Assembly: GCF_008365375.1 (NCBI RefSeq)
Contig: NZ_QOKW01000008.1
Span: 1 to 64,000 of the forward strand
DNA length: 64,000 nucleotides
Reading direction: 5' to 3'
Source: Roseomonas genomospecies 6
GTDB taxonomy: Bacteria; Pseudomonadota; Alphaproteobacteria; Azospirillales; Azospirillaceae
The stretch's first letter is position 1; every line of letters begins with the position of its first letter. Positions 1 through 9,000 of the stretch are shown in pieces. A program made the translations under genes and the position numbers. The notes beneath the pieces are model-generated. The model saw nothing but the letters and a program-made list of their open reading frames with translations. It made no database searches and had not been told where the DNA came from.

Positions 1-3000
1 TTGACCGTCGCCTACCCGGCGGTGGGCGGGGCGACGGCGTCGGACTGGAACGGGGCCATCACCGTGACGGTGGTGGTGGAGGACCTCGGCAACCTGGGCA
101 GCCGCCCGGCAACGCTGGAGGGCGACGCCAACGACGCGGCCACGGGCAACGGCGACTACGCCTATGTGGACACCTCGGCCGGTTCGACCGACGCCAAGCT
201 GAAGACGACGCGCAGCTTCGTGGTGACGGTGACGCCGGTCAACGACACGCCGGCGGCGGCGATCACCGGGACCTATGCGGTGGACGAGGACGGATCGCTG
301 GCGCTGGGCACGGGCCTGTCGGTGAGCGACGGTCTGGACGTGCCGTTCGGCGGGGTGGCGAACGCGACGGTGAGCGTGACGGTGGGCGTGGCGCACGGCA
401 CGCTGACGCTGGGCGGCGCCACCGGCACGCTGACCGGTTCCAACGGCGCGGCGACGCTGACGCTGAGCGGGACGCTGGCCGACGTCAACGCGGCCTTGCA
501 GCGGCTGACCTACGCCCCGGCGCGGGATTACAGCGGGACCGACACGCTGACGCTGACCGTCAACGACGGCGGCAACGGCGGCACGGGCGCGCTGAGCCAC
601 ACCGCGACCAAGGCGATCACCGTCAACCCGGTCTCCGATACGCCAAACCTGACCATCAACGGCACCCTCAATCCGTCCGTAGCCGTTACCGTGACGGGGA
701 ACGAGGACAGCGACATCGCCCTCGCCACCGTGATCGGCGAGACCGACACGCTGGGCGTCGACGAGACGATCAGCTTCAAGCTGGACGGCATTCCGGCGGG
801 CTGGGTGGTGAAGGACAACGGCACGCCGCTGACGCTGGTCGCCAACGGCGACGGCACCTTCAACACGGGCGTGCTGACCGGCGGCACGCTGGCGACGCTG
901 ACCATCCGCCCGCCGCAGGACTGGAACGCGCAGCAGCCGGGCAAGACCGCGTCGACGCTGACCGTCACCGCCTACAGTTCCGACCAGGGAGCCACGGCGG
1001 CGACGCGCACCGGCACCATCATCCTGAACGTCGCCCCGGTCAGCGACGACACGGTGCCGACCAACGACACCGACAGCCTGACCGAGGACACGGCCAGCGT
1101 CTCCAAGACCGCCGCCACCGGCGTGCTGTCCAACGACAGCGACGTGGATCTGGAGCAGACGCTGAGCGTGCAGGGTGTCGCCGCCGGCGCCACCGCCACG
1201 GCGCTGACCGACGGCACCGGCGTCGGCAGTGCGGTCACCGGGTCCTGGGGCCGACTGACGCTGAACGCGGATGGCTCCTACACGTACCAGCTCGACACCG
1301 CGTCGGTGCAGTTCCTGCGCGACGGGCAGACGCGCACCGACGTCTTCACCTACACCGTGAACGACACCGGCAAGCTCGGCGCGGCGAAGACGGCGACGCT
1401 GACCGTCACCATCAACGGCCTGAACGACGCGCCGGTGGTGGACCTGAACGGCACGGTCGCCGGGACCGGCACGACTCTGACCTACACGGAGGTGGACGGC
1501 ACCGACAGCGGCACGGGCAGCGCGCTCTGGCCCTTGGCGACCCTGTCCGACCCGGACAGCGGCAAGCTCGCCAGCCTGACCATCACCGCCGGCAACATCC
1601 TGGACGGCAACGCCGAAGTCCTGCGCATCGGCGGCACCGACTTCGCGCTCGCCACCAGCACCGGCGCCCCGGTCACCGTCACGGCGGGAACTACGAACTT
1701 CCACGTCAACGTGGCCGCGAGCGGCACCGGCGCCACCGTCACCATCACGCCCGCCGGGGGCGGCGCCATGGCTCTGGCCGACACGGCGGCGCTGCTGGCC
1801 GGAATCACCTACCGCGACACCTCCGATAAGCCGAACACCGGCAGCACCCGCGGCTTCGCGGTGCAGGTGACGGACGCCGGCAGCAACGACGACGGCACGC
1901 CCGCCGGGACCGGCCTCGCCAGCAACACGGCGGCGGCCACGGTGACGGTGGTCACCACCAACGAGGCCCCGGTGGTCGACCTGAACGGCGCCGCCGCCGG
2001 GTCCGACAACGCGATCACCTACGCCGAGGTTGCCAACGGGACGGAGCCGGAACTGGCCATCGCCTCCGCGGGCACCCTGACCGACATCGACAACGCCAAC
2101 CTGGCGCGGATGGTGCTGACGGTCGGCTCGGTCGCCGACGGTGCGCGCGAGTTCCTGACCATTGGCGGCACCCGCTTCGCCATCGGAACGGACGTCACCG
2201 CGCAGATGGTGGACGCCGGGGCGCTGGGCCGCTTCAGCGTGACCATCGCGACGGTCGGCGGCGACCGGCAGGTGGACATCCGCGCGCTGGGTGCCGGCTC
2301 GACCGCCACGGTGGACACCAAGGCGGACTTCGCCAGCCTGTTGCAGGGCATCACCTACAGCAACACCAGCGACAACCCGTCGGGCACGCGCACGGTCAAG
2401 GTCCAAGTGACCGACGCCGGCACGGACGACGCCATCGCGGCGGACGACGAGCGGGGGAGCAACCTGCCGGTCACCACCATCTCCTTCGTCGCCGCCAACG
2501 ACCAGCCGCGCTTCTCCGGCAGCTACCAGGATCGGACGGTGCGGGAGAACGCGGTCAACGTGACCGGCGGCGCGCCGGTGGCGCTGATCGGGAATCCGGC
2601 GGCGGTGACGCTGAACGACGCCGACAGCCCGAATTACGTGGGCGGGTCGGTCACCGTCTCCGGCCTCGCGGCGGACGACCTGCTGTCGTTGCCCGCGACG
2701 GTGACGGCGGTGGAGGGGGCCGTGCGGCTGAGCGGCGGCACCAGCGTTCAGGTCTATTCCGGGGGCGACTGGCGCAGCATCGGCACCCTGTCGGGCGGCA
2801 ACGGCGCCACCCTGACCATCGCCATCGACGGCGCCGACGCGGCCACCCATGGCACCGTCGCCAACGTCGAGCGCGTGATCGAGGCCCTGACCTACCAGAA
2901 CGGCAGCGACCGCCCGACGCCGGGTCCGCGCACCCTGACGATCACCGTGAACGACGGCGGCAGCGGGGTTGCCGGCGCGACGACCCTGGCCCTGACCGTG

Positions 3001-6000
3001 GTTCCGGAGAACGACCGGCCGGTCATCGGCAACTTCGGCTCCAGCGGCCCGACCTTCACCGAGGACGGGGCGGCGGTCCTGCTGGACGCCGACGCGACTC
3101 TGCGGGACGCCGACATCGGCGATGCCAGCGGCGGGCCGAACGACTACCGCGGCGTGACCCTGACCTTCCAGCGCAGCGGCGGCACGCCCAACGCGGACGA
3201 CCGCTTCGGCTTCGGCGGCAACGCCGCCACCGCCAATTCCATCTACGCCGTCGGGACGGAGCTGCGGCTCGCCAACGGCACGGCGGACCCGTCGGACGAC
3301 GTGGTCATCGGCAGCATCGACACGACGACCGCCGGGCGCCTGCGCATCACGCTGGGCGGCGCGGCGGCGGTGACCCAGGACGTCGCCAGCCGGGTCGTCC
3401 AGGCCGTCACCTACACGAACCTGAGCGAGAATGTGGACGGCGTGTCCGCCGGCCCGGTGTCCATCGACCTGACGGTGGACGACCGCAACGGGACGGCCCA
3501 GGTGGATCAGGGCGACGGCGGCGCGCTGACGGCGACCTCCGCGACCTCCGTCACCGTCGTCCCGGTCAACGAACCGATCCGCACCGGCGCCGCGCCGGTC
3601 CTGACCCAGGTCGCCTACGCCGAGAACGCGGCGCCGCAACGGCTGTTCAACGACGCGGCGGTGACCATCACCGACAACGACAACGCCACCTTCAACGGCG
3701 GCGTCGTCACGGCAAGCTTCACCGGCGGCGGGCAGGCGTCGGACCGGCTGGTCGTGGTCGGCAGCGGCGACGCCGCGTCGAACTGGATCAGCGTTTCCGG
3801 GTCCGACGTGCTGTGGGACGCCGACGGGGCGGGCTCCGGGGTGGCGGTGGTGATCGGCACGCTGTCGGGAGGTACCGACGCGAACACCCCCCTGGCTATC
3901 GCGCTGAACGGCAACGCCGTTCCGGCGGCGGTGCTGGCGCTGATCCGCCAGATCGCCTTCGCCAACGGCAGCGACGACCCGGTCGGCGGGGCGGGGGCCA
4001 TCCGCACCGTGTCCATGGACGTGCGCAACGGGGCCGTTGGGGCGGCCACCACCCAGACCGCGACCGGCCTGTTCACCAACACCGTCCTGGTCACGCCGGA
4101 GAACGACGCCCCGGTGATCGGCCGCGCCGACGGCAGCACCATCCTCGGCACCACCATCACGGAGTGGAACGGCACCGGCACCTATTCCAACAGCGGCGAC
4201 ACGGTCGCGTCGCTGGTCGCCCTGCTGGGCGCCGACGCCCGCGACGCGGACAACCGCGCGGGCGGCGTCGGCACGCCGACCGACGGGCTGGGCCTCGCCG
4301 TCACGGGCGTGCTCAACACCGATGGGCGGTGGCAGTATTCCACGGATGGCACCACCTGGACCGACATCCCGACCGGCACCTCCGCAACCGCCGCGCTGCT
4401 GCTGAACCCGACCGACCGCGTGCGCTTCGTGCCGACCGCCCTGTTCAACGGCGACGCCGGGGCGCGGCTGACGCTGAAGCTGTGGGACCGCACCAGCAAT
4501 GGCACCGACACCACCGCCGACGACGCGAACACCACCGACGGCGACCGCAACAAGGGCGACAACGACCAGTTCAGCGGCACCACGGTGGTGCTGACCGCCC
4601 GCGTCGGCGCGGTCAACGACGCGCCGGTCAACACGGTGCCGACAACCCTGACCGGCATCAAGGAAGACACGGCCTTCACCTTCTCCGGGTCGAACGCCTT
4701 CTCCATCACCGATGTCGACGTGAACGAGAATCCGGACGTCGCCAACCGGACCCTGACCGTCACCCTGACCGCGCAGAACGGCGTGCTGACGCTGGGCGAC
4801 GCGGCCAGCCGCGCCGGGGTGGCCTTCACCAGCGGCGACGGCGTTGCCGACGCCACGGTGACGGCGACCGGTACGCTTGCCACCCTGCAGGCGCTGCTGG
4901 CGTCGGTCACCTACAAGGGCAACGCCCACTTCAACGGCACCGACAGCATCACCATCACCACCAACGACCGCGGCAACTACGGTTCCGGCGGCGCCTTGCA
5001 GGACGTGGATACCGTCACCTTCACGGTGCAGGCGGTGAACGACGCGCCCACGGCGACCTCGACCGCCACGGTCACCCTGGCGCCGGTGGCGGAGGACATC
5101 GACGGCACGGCCAACAGCGGCTCCACGGTCGGCGACCTGTTCGCCGCCCGGCTGTCCGACGCGCCCGACGCGGTGACCGGCGGCAGCAGCGCCAACGGCT
5201 TCGCCGGAATCGCCATCGTGGCGGGCACCGCCGACGCGGCCAAGGGCCAATGGCAGTACCGGATCGGCGGCAGCGGCGCCTGGATCGACGTCGGCGACCG
5301 GACGCTCGGCACCGCGCTGCTGCTCGGGTCCGGTGACCGGCTGCGCTTCCAGCCGGCGGGCGATTTCAACGGCCCGGCGCCGCAGCTCGGACTCCGCCTC
5401 GTGGAGGACGGTGGCGCGGCGCTCGTCGGCGGCACGGTCGTCGATCTCGGCGGCGCCACGGCGACGGGCGGCGAGAGCCGTTACTCCGACGCGGCCAACC
5501 AATTGACGCTGGCGACCAGCGTCACGGCGGTGAACGACCGCCCGGTGGTCACCGGCAGCGGCCCCGTCGCCATCGCGGTGACGGAGGACAGCGCCCCGGC
5601 TGGCGCCACCTTCGCCAGCCTGCTGACCGGTCGTTACACCGACGCCACCGACGACCAGACCACCAAGGGCGGTTCGGCGGACGCCACGGCGCTCAGCTTC
5701 GTCGCCGTCGTCGGCAACGCCTCCGTGGCCGGGCAGGGCACTTGGCAGTATCTCGCCAACGGCACGACCTGGACGGACATTCCCGCCACGGGCCTGTCCG
5801 CGGCGTCGGCCCTGGTGCTCGACGCGGCCACGCAGGTGCGCTTTGTGCCGGCCGCCGACTTCCACGGCACGCCGGGCGCGCTGACGCTGCGGCTGGCCGA
5901 CGGCTCCGCAAACCCGGTCACGGCCAGCGGATCGGCCTCCGACCTGAAGGACCTGTCGGTGAACGGCGGGACCGGGCAGACGGGCCGCTGGTCGGTGGCC

Positions 6001-9000
6001 AGCATCGACCTGCAACCCACCGTCGCCAACGTCAACGACGCCCCGACCGCGAGCGGCACGGCGACCCTGCCGGCCATCGCGGAGGACACCCCCGCCGCCT
6101 CCATCCCCGGCGCCACGGTGGCGAGCCTGTTCGGCCCGCTCTACGGCGACGCGGCGGACGACCGGACGGGCACAACGGGCGGTGCCGACGCCAGCACGCA
6201 AGCGCTGGCCGGAATCGCCATCGTCGGCAACGCCGCGACGGCGGCCCAGGGGCAGTGGTTCTACTCGACCGACGGCACGGCGTGGACGGCTCTGCCCGCC
6301 GGCCTGTCGGACACCAACGCACTGGTCCTGCCGACCACCGCCAGCCTGCGCTTCGTGCCGGTCGCGGACTGGAACGGCACGCCGGGCGGCTTGGCGGTGC
6401 GCCTGTCCGACGCCACGGTCGGCGGCGCCGCCGCAGGCCAGACCCTGTCCATCGGCGGCACCAGCCCGTGGTCCGCGACGACGGTCACGCTCGGCACCGC
6501 CGTCACCGCGGTGGAGGACGCCATCGAGGCGGCGAACGACACCAACGGCATCGCGGAAGACGCGGCGGCCCCGGCCACCGGCAACGTGCTCGCCAACGAT
6601 TTCGACCGCGACTCGCTGGGCACCATTGCGCCGCAAACTCTCTACGTCACCGCGATCCAGGGCACGGGTGCGGCGAGCCCCATCGACACCAGCGCCAACA
6701 ACAGCGCCACGGTCGCCGGCAGCTACGGCACGCTGACCATCAAGCGCGACGGCAGCTACAGCTACACGCTGGACAGCAGCCTCGACGTCATCCAGCAGCT
6801 CCGCCAGGGGCAGACGCTGAACGACGAGGTCTTCACCTACACGGTGGACGACGTGCTGGCCGCCGACGGCAGCAACGTGGGCAGCGCCGCGGTCAGCCGT
6901 ACGCTGTCGATCACCATCACCGGTGTGAACGACGCTCCGGTCGCCAAGCCCGATACCGGCGCGATCCAGGAGGACGCGGCCACCCCGGCCATCGGCTCCG
7001 TGCTGACCAACGACGTGGAGATCGACGCGGGCGATCCGGGCGCCGTCACGGCGGTCGGCTTCGGCACTGCCACGGGCACGGTCGGCACGGCGCTGGCCGG
7101 CGGCTACGGCTCGCTGACGCTGAAGGCGGACGGCACTTGGTCCTACGCCATCGACAACGGCTCGCCCGCCGTGCAGGCCCTGGCGGCCGGGGAAACGCTG
7201 ACGGAGACCTTCGCCTACACGGTCACCGACACCGCGGGCGTGTCCAGCAGTTCCACCCTGACCATCACCATCACCGGCACCAACGACACCCCGGTGATCG
7301 GCACGCAGGGCACGAGCGGGGCCGTCGTGGAGGACACGAGCAGCCCGACGCTGACCAGCGGCGGCACCATCGCCTTCACCGATCTCGACCTGACCGACAG
7401 CCATACGGTCACGGTCGGAACGCCGACGGTCAGCGGTTCGACCGGCATTCCCAACGGCTTCGTGCCGGCGGGGGGCTTCGGCACGCTGACGGCCAGTGTG
7501 GTGGAGGACGCCACCGATGCGTCCAACGCCGGGCAGGTGAATTGGACCTTCACGGTGGACAACGCCGCCGTGCAGGGGCTCGCTGCCGGCGAGGTGGTGA
7601 CCCAGGTCTACACGCTGACCCTGAAGGACCCGAGCGGCGCCACGGTGACCCGCGACGTCACGATCACGATCACCGGCACCAACGACGCGCCGGTGATCGG
7701 CGCCGGAAAGACCGCCGGTGCGGTGACCGAGGACGCCGATACGCCGACGCTGACCGACACGGGCACCATCGCCTTCACCGACCTGGACCTCAGCAACAGC
7801 CACACGGTCACGGTCGGAACGGCTACGGTCAGCGCTTCGGCGGGTGTCCCCTCCGGCTTCGTCCCGTCCGGCGGCTTCGGCACGCTGACGGCGAGCATCG
7901 TCGAGGACGTCACCGACCTTGGCAACACGGCCCGTATCGACTGGACCTTCACAGTGGACAACGCCGCGGTGCAGAGCTTGGCCGCTGGTGAGACCGTCAC
8001 CCAGGTCTACACGCTGACGCTGAAGGACGTGAGCGGCGCGACGGTCACCCGCGATGTCACGATCACGATCACCGGCACCAACGACACCCCGGTCATTGGC
8101 ACCGGCAAGACCGCCGGTGCGGTGACCGAGGACGCCGACAAGCCGACGCTGACCGACACGGGCACCATTGCCTTCACCGACGTGGACCTCAGCAACACTC
8201 ACACCGTCACGGTCGGAACGGCGGCAGTCAGCACCTCGACCGGCGTTCCCTCCGGCTTCGTCCCGGCGGGCGGGTTCGGCACGTTGACGGCAAGCATCGT
8301 CGAGGACACGACCGATCTGTCGGGCGTGGGGCAGGTGAGCTGGACCTTCACGGTGGACAATGCCGCCGTGCAGGGGCTCGCAGCCGGCGAAGTGGTGACC
8401 CAGGTCTACACGCTGACCCTGAAGGACCCGAGTGGCGCGACGGTCACCCGCGATGTCACGGTCACGATCACCGGTACCAACGACGTTCCGGTGATCGGCA
8501 CGCAAGGCACGAGCGGGGCCGTCGTGGAGGACGCGAGCAGCCCGGCACTGACCAGCGGCGACACCATCGTCTTCACCGACGTGGACCTCAGCAACACCCA
8601 TACGGTCACGGTCGGAACGCCGACGGTCAGCGCTTCGGCTGGTGTCCCTTCCGGCTTCGCCCCGGCGGGCGGCTTCGGAGTTCTGACGGCGAACATCGTC
8701 GAGGATGTCACCGACCTCGGCAACACGGCCCGGATCGACTGGACCTTCACGGTGGACAACGCCGCCGTGCAAGGGCTCGCAGCCGGGGAGGTGGTGACCC
8801 AGGTCTACACGCTGACCTTGAAGGACGTGAGCGGCGCCACGGTGACCCGGGACGTCACGATCACCATCACCGGCACCAATGACATGCCGGTGATCGGCAC
8901 CGGCAAGACCGCCGGTTCGGTGACCGAGGACGCCGATAAGCCGACGCTGACCGATACGGGCACCATCGCCTTCACCGATTTGGACCTCAGCGACACGCAC

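Noticed and set aside
3813-5336. Long + strand frame in another register of the giant gene (also at 5742-7991 and 9138-11321)
   Set aside because: Rich in Arg, Gly and His with no domain; a shadow caused by GC-rich, repetitive codons of the giant gene.
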